Source: Hymenobacter sp. YIM 151500-1
GTDB taxonomy: Bacteria; Bacteroidota; Bacteroidia; Cytophagales; Hymenobacteraceae
Direction: 5' to 3'
Assembly: GCF_025979885.1 (NCBI RefSeq)
Contig: NZ_CP110139.1
Span: 4,112,001-4,176,000 of the forward strand
Length of the DNA stretch: 64,000 nt
The notes under the pieces were generated by a model. The model saw nothing but the letters and a program-made list of their open reading frames with translations, did not search any database and was not told the origin of the DNA. A program made the translations under genes and the position numbers. Positions 42,278 through 51,200 of the stretch are shown in pieces. Position 1 is the stretch's first letter, and the number at the start of each line of letters is the position of its first letter.

Positions 42278-43612
42278 CTAGTTGGCCGAGTGGGCGCCCA
42301 AGCCATTTAAGAACTCGCGCAACAGAGAGTACACCCCGGAAAACGCCGTGAGGGGTAAGGTCTCGGGCCGGTCCTGCACGTCGTGGTAAGCGGAGATGCC
42401 GCCGCGGGTATAGACAAAAAAAGCGGGTACGCCGCGCTCCGAAAAAGGGAAATGGTCGGAGTTGGCGGCCCGGCCGCGGGCAGCCACTGAAGGCACGTAC
42501 CGACCCGTTTCGTTGAGGCGTTGTAGCTGCTGGAAAGCCGCTGGCAGCAGGCGGCCATTCACAACAGTCAGCCCTTCGTCGCCGGTGCCTACTAGGTCCA
42601 GGTTAACCAAGAACCGGATCCGGCTCAGGGGCACTGGGGAATGCTCAGTGAAGTATGTGGAGCCAACAAGGCCGGCCTCTTCGCCTCCGCAGGCGAGAAA
42701 AACCAGGGAGTAGGCGGGCCGGTTTTCGGGGCGGGCGTAGTGAGCCGCCAGCTCCAGCAGCATGGCCGTACCGCTGGCATTGTCGTTGGCGCCCGGAAAG
42801 AAGGTGTGCCGGCCCATACGACCCAAATGGTCGTAGTGCGCCGAGACAACCAAAAAGGAATCGGGCTGAATGCGGCCGGGCAGGAATCCGACTACATTCT
42901 GAGATGAATACCGCTCAAGCAGCCGGGCCTGAACCTGCACGCTGGCGTTGGTTGGCCGCGTAGCAGCGGCCAGCAGCGCGGGCTGAGGCAGCGCTTCGAG
43001 CCGTACCTGCCGGCTCTGTACCGGGGCCAGGGAGGCAGTGAGCTTGGAAACCAGCGTAATCAGGGCCGCAGCCGAATCGACACGCTGGCGGATGGCAGCC
43101 GGGTATTGGGGCAGCTGGCGCGCCGTGCGACTCTGGAGTACCACCAAGCCTGGCTGCGTGGTGAGGCGCAGAAATCGGTGCTGGGCTTCGGCATCCGCTA
43201 GCACGGTGCTGTCGAGGTAGACGAGAGGGCCGTGCACGAGGCCGGAGCCGGAGGTAGCAGCCGCAATAAAGTCGAGGCCGGGACGCAACCGGATGGGGCG
43301 GGCTCCCGGCGTAGTCAGCTGCAACTGCAACTGGCCAGGGAAGGTGTTGACAGACAGCAGAAACGGCTGCAGAAAATCGGGTGCCAGGGGCTGCAAGCCC
43401 AGCTGCCGAAAACGCCGCTGCACATACGCGGCGGCTAGCTGGTCGCCGTGCCGGACGTAGCCGCGCCCATGCAACCGGGGCGCCGTGAGCTGCCGGATAG
43501 TAGTTCGGACCCGCGCCATGTCCTGAGCAGCTGCCGCAGGGCCGCCCAGCGCCAGCAGACCCGTAGCCAGCCCCACGGCAAGCGGCTTGCCGATGCTCCG
43601 GAGGCCAGTCAT
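42278..43612 (-). CDS. Secreted M28 family metallopeptidase
   Basis: From ATG 43612 the product has 444 residues. The signal peptide MTGLRSIGKPLAVGLATGLLALGGPAAAAQ is followed by an N-terminal lobe with a PA-like insert and the M28 catalytic domain: VVSAHYDHLGR (His, first zinc ligand), FFPGANDNASGTAML (Asp), VFLACGGEEAGLVGSTYF (catalytic Glu pair), FLVNLDLVGTGDEG (Asp), and SDHFPFSERGVPAFF with its late His. The full set predicts a two-zinc aminopeptidase. The ATG overlaps the TGA of the upstream vanZ-like gene (ATGA), so the two are translationally coupled. Confidence 0.9.
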   Translation of the reverse strand: MTGLRSIGKPLAVGLATGLLALGGPAAAAQDMARVRTTIRQLTAPRLHGRGYVRHGDQLAAAYVQRRFRQLGLQPLAPDFLQPFLLSVNTFPGQLQLQLTTPGARPIRLRPGLDFIAAATSGSGLVHGPLVYLDSTVLADAEAQHRFLRLTTQPGLVVLQSRTARQLPQYPAAIRQRVDSAAALITLVSKLTASLAPVQSRQVRLEALPQPALLAAATRPTNASVQVQARLLERYSSQNVVGFLPGRIQPDSFLVVSAHYDHLGRMGRHTFFPGANDNASGTAMLLELAAHYARPENRPAYSLVFLACGGEEAGLVGSTYFTEHSPVPLSRIRFLVNLDLVGTGDEGLTVVNGRLLPAAFQQLQRLNETGRYVPSVAARGRAANSDHFPFSERGVPAFFVYTRGGISAYHDVQDRPETLPLTAFSGVYSLLREFLNGLGAHSAN

Positions 43613-44016
43613 TGCCACTGCCGCTTCAGCAGCCACATACCGCCCAGGCCGGCCACGGTCCCCAGCGAGTCGCTGATGACGTCCGACCATTCGCCGTGGC
43701 GGCCCAGGGCCATGCTCGTCTGCATAACTTCAATCGAGGCCCCAAATATCAGGCAGAAAACCAGCACCAGGGGCCAGGCCCAACGCCGCCCGGCGGGCCA
43801 CACCGCTTGCCGCCGCACGGAGAAGATGAGCAGCCCGGCCAGCACCACAAACACAAAGGCATGGGCGGCCGTGTCGAAGGACAGCAGCTCCCAGTGCGGG
43901 GTGCGGGGCAGGTGGGCGGTGGGGCTCAGGGTGAGCCACAACACCAGCGCCGCCCACGCCAGCGGCAGGACGGCAAAGGTCCGGCGACGAGACGGAGGCG
44001 GCGCGGAAACAGGCAC
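43609..44016 (-). CDS. VanZ-like membrane protein
   Basis: 135 residues with four hydrophobic spans. The family motifs are FDTAAHAFVFVVLAGLLIFS, then VFCLIFGASIEVMQTSMALGRHGEWSDVISDSLGTVAGLGGMWLL, matching the VanZ core (Glu-Gln helix followed by an Asp-Asn/Ser turn). VanZ confers teicoplanin resistance in enterococci, but the general role of VanZ-like proteins is unclear. Position next to gcvH and sprA is conserved in Bacteroidota. Its stop codon overlaps the start of the M28 peptidase gene. Confidence 0.85.
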   Translation of the reverse strand: MPVSAPPPSRRRTFAVLPLAWAALVLWLTLSPTAHLPRTPHWELLSFDTAAHAFVFVVLAGLLIFSVRRQAVWPAGRRWAWPLVLVFCLIFGASIEVMQTSMALGRHGEWSDVISDSLGTVAGLGGMWLLKRQWQ

Positions 44017-44037
44017 GACCGTAGAAAAAGCGCGAAG

Positions 44038-44418
44038 TTAGGCGCCCACCAGCTCTCCGTAGGTTTCGGCGGTGAGCAGGGCATCCAGCTCCGAGGGGTT
44101 GGCCACCGACATCTTAATCATCCAGCCTTGGCCGTAGGGGTCGGAATTTACCAGCTCGGGGCTGCCATCCAGGGCGCTGTTGATTTCGAGCACGGTACCG
44201 GTGATGGGGCTGTACAGGTCCGAAACCGTCTTTACGGCCTCCACGGTACCGAACACTTCGTTTTGGGCCACCTCTTTATCGAGCGTATCAATGTCGACGT
44301 ACACGATGTCGCCAAGTTCCTTCTGGGCGTGGTCGGTGATGCCGATGTAGGCAACGTCGCCTTCGATGCGGATCCATTCGTGTTCTTTCGTGTACTTCAG
44401 ACTGGCGGGCAGATTCAT
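44038..44418 (-). CDS. gcvH: Glycine cleavage system H protein
   Basis: From ATG 44418 the product has 126 residues. The fold opens [41 protein letters not shown]. The lipoyl-lysine sits in [17 protein letters not shown] (Lys63), and the C-terminal [14 protein letters not shown] closes the barrel. H protein carries the aminomethyl group between P and T proteins in glycine cleavage. Its genes gcvP and gcvT are not nearby; placement between sprA and vanZ follows the conserved Bacteroidota neighbourhood. The frame extends upstream to 44472 with no family match. Confidence 0.95.
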   Translation of the reverse strand: MNLPASLKYTKEHEWIRIEGDVAYIGITDHAQKELGDIVYVDIDTLDKEVAQNEVFGTVEAVKTVSDLYSPITGTVLEINSALDGSPELVNSDPYGQGWMIKMSVANPSELDALLTAETYGELVGA

Positions 44419-44557
44419 GGGTGCGGGTAAGGGTGAGGTGAGGAAGAGCGGCGCCGAAACGCACGACGTCAAAAGTACGAGTTGAAGGGGAGTTTACGTG
44501 CGTGCCAGGGCAGGAAGATGCCAACCAGCCTTGACTAGCGGATTGCAGCGGCTCGTT

Positions 44558-45127
44558 TCAGAAGATGCTCAGCTTTTTGCCGCGCACCACCCAGTAGCCC
44601 AGCAGGCCGCGTTGCAACGTGAGGCGGATGGTGCGGGCCGCAAGCGGCGACTGGTGCCTGGCATCCAGCGCAATGCGCTGCCGCACGCCGTCCACCTCCA
44701 CTTCCACAAAGGCATCTTGTGCGCCGTAACCAGAACGGTTCACGATGGGCAAGGTTAGCTGGCGAATAGGGCCGGGGCTGAGGTAGGCGTTGAGGTTGAG
44801 CAGGACCACCGCCACCAACATGCCGAAGGCAACAGCAGTGTACACCAGCAGCACAGCCGCCGTCGTCAGCACATCTGCCAGCTGAGCCGGCGGCAAACCA
44901 CTCTGGCGGCGGCGCCAGGCCAACCAGGGCATCAACCCCGCAGTAAGCAAAGCCGCACTGCCCAGCACCACCGCCCACAGCGTCCCCACCGAAACGAGCG
45001 TACCGGGGGCCAGCCGTAGCATACCCGCGCCCCACCCGATTCCCAGCAGAAACCAGCCCGCTCCCAGCAGCACGATACGGCTGGAGCCTGACGCTTTAGG
45101 AGCAGTGGCGGAGGAAGAAGTTGGCAT
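44558..45127 (-). CDS. Hypothetical membrane protein
   Basis: 189 residues from ATG 45127. Three to four membrane spans in the first 120 residues (IVLLGAGWFLLGIGWGAGML, SVGTLWAVVLGSAALLTAGLMPWLAW, LTTAAVLLVYTAVAFGMLVAVVLLNLNAYL) precede a soluble C-terminal domain with beta-strands (SGYGAQDAFVEVEVDGVRQRIALDARHQSPLAARTIRLTLQRG). No family is recognised. It lies between gcvH and sprA on the same strand and may be in the same transcript. Confidence 0.65.
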   Translation of the reverse strand: MPTSSSATAPKASGSSRIVLLGAGWFLLGIGWGAGMLRLAPGTLVSVGTLWAVVLGSAALLTAGLMPWLAWRRRQSGLPPAQLADVLTTAAVLLVYTAVAFGMLVAVVLLNLNAYLSPGPIRQLTLPIVNRSGYGAQDAFVEVEVDGVRQRIALDARHQSPLAARTIRLTLQRGLLGYWVVRGKKLSIF

Positions 45128-45195
45128 TCGAGGCGCGCGGAACAGGTGACAGAATCAGCCCCAAAATAGACCACTAGCCCGCAGAAAAACCAACG

Positions 45196-45220
45196 GCCCA
45201 CCGACACGCAGTCGGTGGGC
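45196..45220. terminator. Hairpin after sprA
   Basis: GCCCACCGAC / GTCGGTGGGC with a 5-base loop, 26 bp past the sprA stop; on the minus strand it is followed by GTTGGTTTTTCTGC, as in an intrinsic terminator. Confidence 0.8.
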
Positions 45221-45246
45221 GTGCAGGCCTGATGGCTACGGCACTG

Positions 45247-48200
45247 CTACTGCGACAGGCTGTAGCGGAGCTGTAGGCCGCCTTCGGTGGTGGTGTTGCG
45301 GAAGGCGTTTTGCACCCGCGGTTCGGTTATGTTCTTGGTGAAAAAGAACTGCAGGTTCAGGCGCTGGTTGAGCACGTAGTCGACCGTGGGGCGCAGCTGT
45401 ACCTGGCGGGTGCCGTTGGTGGTCTGGCTGGAGGCGCGGCCCGGTTCGCCGGGGGTGCTGGCCGTAGGCTCCACCACATCCAGGATGGCCCGCTGAATGG
45501 CGAAGTTGTCCCGGATGCTCAGGTCGAGGCGGGCCGTCAGCTCGTTGCGGAGCACGCGCTGCTCGCCGCCAATGCGGAAGGGCAGCTTCAGGCGGTTGGT
45601 AACGTAGCCAAAACCCACCACGATTTCCTTGGAGTGCAGCTCCGTCACCTGGGCATTGGTGGTGTTCAGGCCCAGGTTCCGGTCGATGCGGTACTCCAGG
45701 CGGCCGGTCATCTGGCCGGTGGTCTGGAAGTTGAGGCCCACCAGCGGGGCCAGCCGCTCGGCAATGGTTACCTGGCTAATCACGTAGTACGGAATGAACT
45801 GCCCGCTGGCGTTGGTGAGGTAAGACAGCTGGCTGGGTTCCTCACCGTACACCGTGGCCGTGGTGAAGCCATTGATGTTGTAGGTCGAAGAATATGCGTG
45901 GTTCAAGGTGATGGAGCGGAAGAAACGCTGCATCAGCGGCAGGTTGGCCAGGCCGTTGTAGTCGATGCGCCAGTTGGGCACGGGCAGCAGCGCAAAGGGG
46001 TTGAACTTCTTCGGCTTGTAGTTGTCCGACGACTTGCCGCGGTACGCATCGAGGAAGGCTGGTAGCAGCACGTCCTGGGAGTTGTAGCTATAGGAGCCAT
46101 TCACCTCCTGACCATCGGCGTTGAGGTTACCGGGCGCATCGGCCAGCCGGTCGCGCACCACCACCCGGTTCTGCACGAATCGGTTAAACGCCTTCGACCG
46201 TTCCCCCTTGGCACTCAGGTCCCCGAAAAGGGTCTGGATGGAGATAAACGAGGTGCTGAACGTGCCCGAGCCCAGCGGCTGCCGCGGCGCCAACCTGAAG
46301 CCACCCAGCGCGGTGGGGTCCGCTATGGGCTCCAGAGTTGTTTCATCCAGCAGGTTGCGGAAAAACTCTTCCCGGTTGAACACCTTCGTGCGCCGGCCGT
46401 CTAATTGAATGTTGAAGTCGCGGAAGGGCTCCAGGGCGGTGCGCAGGGTCAGGTTTTCGGTGAGCAGGGAGGAGAGAGGCGTGTTCAGGTACTGGCTATT
46501 GGTAGTGTACCAGCCGCGGGAAGCAGCCCGCTCGTGCAGCTCGTTCAGCGGATACTGGTACCCCAGCAGGAAGGGCACGCCCGGCGCATCGAAGTCACTG
46601 TTGAGCCCGAAGAAGCGGGTACCGGGCAGGTAGCCGGGCAGCAGGGTGCCGTTGGAGCGGGTGTAGGTGAAGTTCAAAGAGCGGGCCGTCATCAAGGAGC
46701 GCAACACCGCTTTCAACGCCCGCAGCTCCGGGCCGCGGGCCGAGTCGGCGCCGGCTACCCCGGTCCGGGCCGTATCGGCGGCAGCGGGGCGGCGCACCCG
46801 GCCGGTGGCATTGCCCCGGCCGGCGTCACCCTCGGGGCGCGGGGCAGGCGGCGGGGCATTGTTGATGATGTTCAGGAAGCGCACCTTGTTGTAGAGCTTT
46901 ACCAGGTCGATGCGGCCATTGGCGCTCAGCTCCCCGTTGTTCTGAATGGTATTGCCCAGGTCCAGGGGTACGGTAGTCGTATCCGTTGGGTCACCGGGGC
47001 GGACCGGGGCGCGCAGGGCCGTGGAGGCAGCTTGCCAGGAGTAGTTGGCCGCGTAGCGCAGGTCGGCCGAAAGCCAGTCGGTGAGCGGGAACTTGTCCAG
47101 GGGCAGGCGGTAGGTGGCCGCCACGGTCTGGTTGAAGTTGGTGGTGCGACCCCCGCGGCGGAACAGGTTGTCGCGCAGCAGCTCCCGGTTACGCTCGGCC
47201 TCAGCCGAACTGCCGATGCTACGGCCGGGTCCTTCGTCCACCACGGCGCGGTTGGTGGCCGTGTAGTCCAGGGCCAGTCCCTTGGTCAGGTCCCAGCGCA
47301 GGTCGTAGATGCGGTTGAAGAAGAAGGCCTTCTGGAACACGCCCGGAATGCCATCCGTCACGGGCACCTGGCCGGGCTCCAGGGTGCGCTGCAAAAACCG
47401 CTCGTTGTAGCGGCGGTCCAGGTCGGCGCGGAAGGAGAAGCGCGAGGGCAGGGGCGTGAAGTTCACCTCTTGCAGCATCTTCAGGTAGGGCGAGTCGAAA
47501 GCCTTCACCTTGGCCAGGGGCGTGTAGCTGCGCGGCGTGGCCTGGTACACGTAAGCCAGGGCCCCGGTGTAGGTGCGGGTGTAGTCCCGGTCGGTGCGAA
47601 TGTCGGTGTGTAGGCGCTCCGTGATAGAGTAGCTCACCGCAAAGTTCTCAATGTCGTAGGGCCGCACCTTTTTCTCCTGGTTGGTGCGCTCCTTACGCAC
47701 ATTCAGCAGGCTGATGCTGCGCTGGCTGGTTTGGTCCACTACTTCGCGGCGGTAATTGGCCCGTTCCTCGGCGGTTTCAAACTTCTGCAACGACTGGGTC
47801 AGGCGCGTGTCGGGGTCGAGCGGGTCGAACTCGGGGGCGCGGCTTTCCACCCCGGCTTGCACCAGCACCGGAATACGCAACCCCAGCTTCTCGGGCAGCA
47901 GCTTGTCGGCGGCCACGGTGGCGTTCAGGTCGCCGCGGGTAATGTTGTCGAGGGAGCGTTGCTGCACCCGGTCCTGCAAGCCGCCGAAGCCGTAGCTCAC
48001 GAAGCTGCCCGTCGCCGTAATGTTGGCCAGGTCGGCCAGCTTGGCGTTGAAGCGGGCGGTGGCGGCCCAGCCGTTTTCCCGCTCAAAGTCAAACACGCGC
48101 AGCTCATTGGCCCAGATGCACAGGCTCTTGCTTGCGTTGTCGTCGCGGGGGTTCAGCACCCCAATCATCACGCCCTGCACCGCCGAAAAATCGGGGTTGC

Positions 48201-51200
48201 CTACCACGGTGATGGTAGCGCCGTTAGGCAAGGTGCGGCTGAAGGGCTTGGTGTAGTCTACGGCCCCGGCAGCCTGGGCATTACGGGCCGCCTTCACGTC
48301 CACGAAATCCTGAAAGCCCACGTCCACGCGGTTGGCTTCGGGCCAGATGGCATTGTCGGTCGTGGCTCCGCGCTCCGTTAGCACCAGGGGCAGCGAGTAC
48401 TCGTAGTAGTTCTGGGTGTAGTCGGTGCCGATGCGCACGAAGCCCCGTACCTGCCCGCTGCGCACGGTTTGGTCGTCGCTTTCGGCGTGCAGAAACAGGC
48501 GCAGGCGCTTGTAGCGCAGCATGTTCAGGGTCACGTTCTTGTACGCTGCCTTGGCAAAGCCGTCGCGCAGGCCTTCCACGCACATGCGCAGGCTCTGCTC
48601 GTTCTGCTGGCGGTTCACCGTACCCGCGCCGTACTCCCGGTCGCGGCGGATGCCGGGCGGCGACACGTACGGAATGGCGTCGGTCTGGGCCTGCCCGCTC
48701 ACGGCGCCGTTTTCCTCGATGCTGACCGTGGAAATATTGAAGGCGTCGGCGTCGGTGTCGGGGTTGATGATGGGCTGGGTGGGGTCGGCAATCTTGGTGA
48801 GGAAGCGGCGCCACTGGTTGGCCACAAACTGCGGCTGCACCATGCGCAGCACCACCGGCTGCTCCCAGCGCGTCAGGTACAGGCGCATAAACCGAATCGA
48901 CTTGAACCCGAAGTCCTGGCCCGGCGGCACACCCACCACGCCCGTAGGCTGGCGCACCGGAATCCGGAACTGATACCAGGTTACTTCCTCGCCATTGGTG
49001 TCGGAGTTCTTGTTCGTGACTTTATCCACGATGTAGTTCTGGCCCACAGCCAGCTGGCCGGGGCGCAGCGTCATCCGGTACTCGTAGTACCGCTCCGTGT
49101 CCGTAATTACGTTGTCGCGGTTCAGGTCCTCTTTGTCGGGAAAAGCCGTCGACGACAGCTGGCTGTCCTCGGGCGAGTTGCCCTGCAAGCCATTGAAGTT
49201 TTTGTAGCGGGCCAGAATCTTGGCGTCCTGCTGGTCGTAGCTGGGGTCGAGGTGGTGGCGGAAGTTGTCGCGGGCCGGGTCCGGGCCGTACACAGCGTTG
49301 AAAAACGCCTGCTCGTCGGAGTCGCCGATGCCGTCGAGGCCCACGTCCTGCCGGGGCCGGGCGCCGGGCGCCGCACTGAAGGCGTCGGTGAGGAAAGGCT
49401 GGCGCGTCACGCGGCCCCACACGGTGCGCTCCGTGTCGGTTTGGTCGTCGGTGATGGGCAGGCCCTGCTCAAACTCATGGCGGTTGCCGTCCTTCAGCAC
49501 ATCTTCCGACACCGAGCCCAGGTTCAGGACCAGCTCCCCGCCGGTGGTGTTGTTTTCGTCGGTGCCTTCCTGGTCGAGCACGCGGCCGTTTTCGCCCTGA
49601 ATGAAGGGGTCCATCAGCCAGAACTCCAGAAACTCCACGTTGGCATTGTCAAAGTCCGTGTCGAAGGTGATTTCGCGGGCAATGCCCCCGAAACGGGCGG
49701 CATTGTCGGCCGCGCCAGTGCGGGCAAACCGCCGCGGGTCCGTGCTCGATACGTTGGGCGTGAAGTTGTACTGGCCCCGCTCGTCGGGGAAGTAAGCCAG
49801 GTCCAGGGAGTACTCGAAGGAATTGCCGGCGGCGCCCAGCTCCCGCTTCGGGAAGATTTCGGTGCGCTTAATGCCGCGGGTATAGTGGTTTTTCAGGCTG
49901 ATGTCGGAGCTGGCAATGTTGTCGGGCCGGCTCTGCCCGCCGGTATAGTAGGTCTGATCTACGGTGTACCAGGCCAGGTGGGCCCGGTTGTAGCCCGCTG
50001 CCAGGCCCGTGAGCGTGCCCCCCAGCCGCGGCGGCGCCGAAGCCAGCCGCCACACCACGGCCGCGTTCTGCCCGCCCAGGGTGTAAGGCGTGCGGGCATT
50101 CTCGAAGTCGTCGATGTACGACACGCCATTTTCGCCCCCGGTGTCGCCGTCGCCCAGCTTGGAGCGGCCCGGCAGCAGCTGGGCAAACTCCCCGCTGAAC
50201 GCCACCGACGACGGCTCCTTGGTCGAAATCAGCGGCAGCATGTCGAGGTAACGCGTAATGGCCCGCGACTCGCGCCGCAGGTTCACGTCGAAGCCGTAGA
50301 GGGTGTTGTTGCCGGGCTCGTCGCCCAGGTTCACGCGGTTGATGCCGGGGGCCTGGTTTTCGCGCAGGTGCAGCACCGTGGCGCCCAGGTTTATGTCCGG
50401 CGACACCCGGTAGTCGAACCTAGCGCCCAGCAGGCGGCGGGGCTGCACCTGCACCAGGGCGTTTTTCTCGAACTGCACCCGCAGCTCATTGGCTGAGTTC
50501 AGGTAGCTGGCATTGAGGATTTTGACAATGGCCTGGTCGTAGAACACCTGGTAGTCGACGCCTTCTTGCAGCAGGGTGCTGCCCGCGTACACCCGCACCG
50601 AGCCCTCGGCCACGCCAATGCCGGGCAGGTTGATTTCGTTGGTAGCCGTGGCCTGATAGCGCCCGCGCAAAAAGAACTTGTCTTTTTCCTGGCGCTGCTG
50701 GGCGTCGCTCTGCACCTGCGTGTACAGCTCCCGGTACACGTAGCGCCGGGCCAGGTCCCGCTCCGTAATCGAGTTGGCCGTGTCAAACTGCGCGGCCAGG
50801 TAGGAGCCAAACGGCTCCACGTTCGGGAAAATCACCCGCCCCAGCTCCGGGTCGATGGTGATGCCGGGGAAGAAGTCGAAGTTGCCGTCGGGGTTCCGGT
50901 CGTTGTTGGGGTTTACGTTGTCGAGGTTGAGCACCTCAATCAGCGGGCGGTTGACAATGTTCTGTCCTTCCTTCAGGGAAATCAGGTCAACCCCCGTGAT
51001 GTCGTCTTTGTAGACGATTTGCAGCTGGAAATTGTCGCGGTTGAGCTGGTTGGCGTTCAGCGGGTAGATGTTTTTCATCATCAGGTCCCACGTCGGCAGG
51101 TTGCGGGTCCGCAGGTTTTCGTTCTGCGGGTTCTGGCCGGGGTCGGCCAGACCCACGGCGGGGTTAGTGGCCTTCAGCAGCTTCAGAAAAATAACGTCGT

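Noticed and set aside
48469-50496. 675-codon open frame on the plus strand opposite sprA
   Set aside because: It mirrors the sprA codons, is rich in Val, Gly, His, Gln and Arg as antisense frames of high-GC genes are, and has no recognisable domain. sprA on the other strand is certain.
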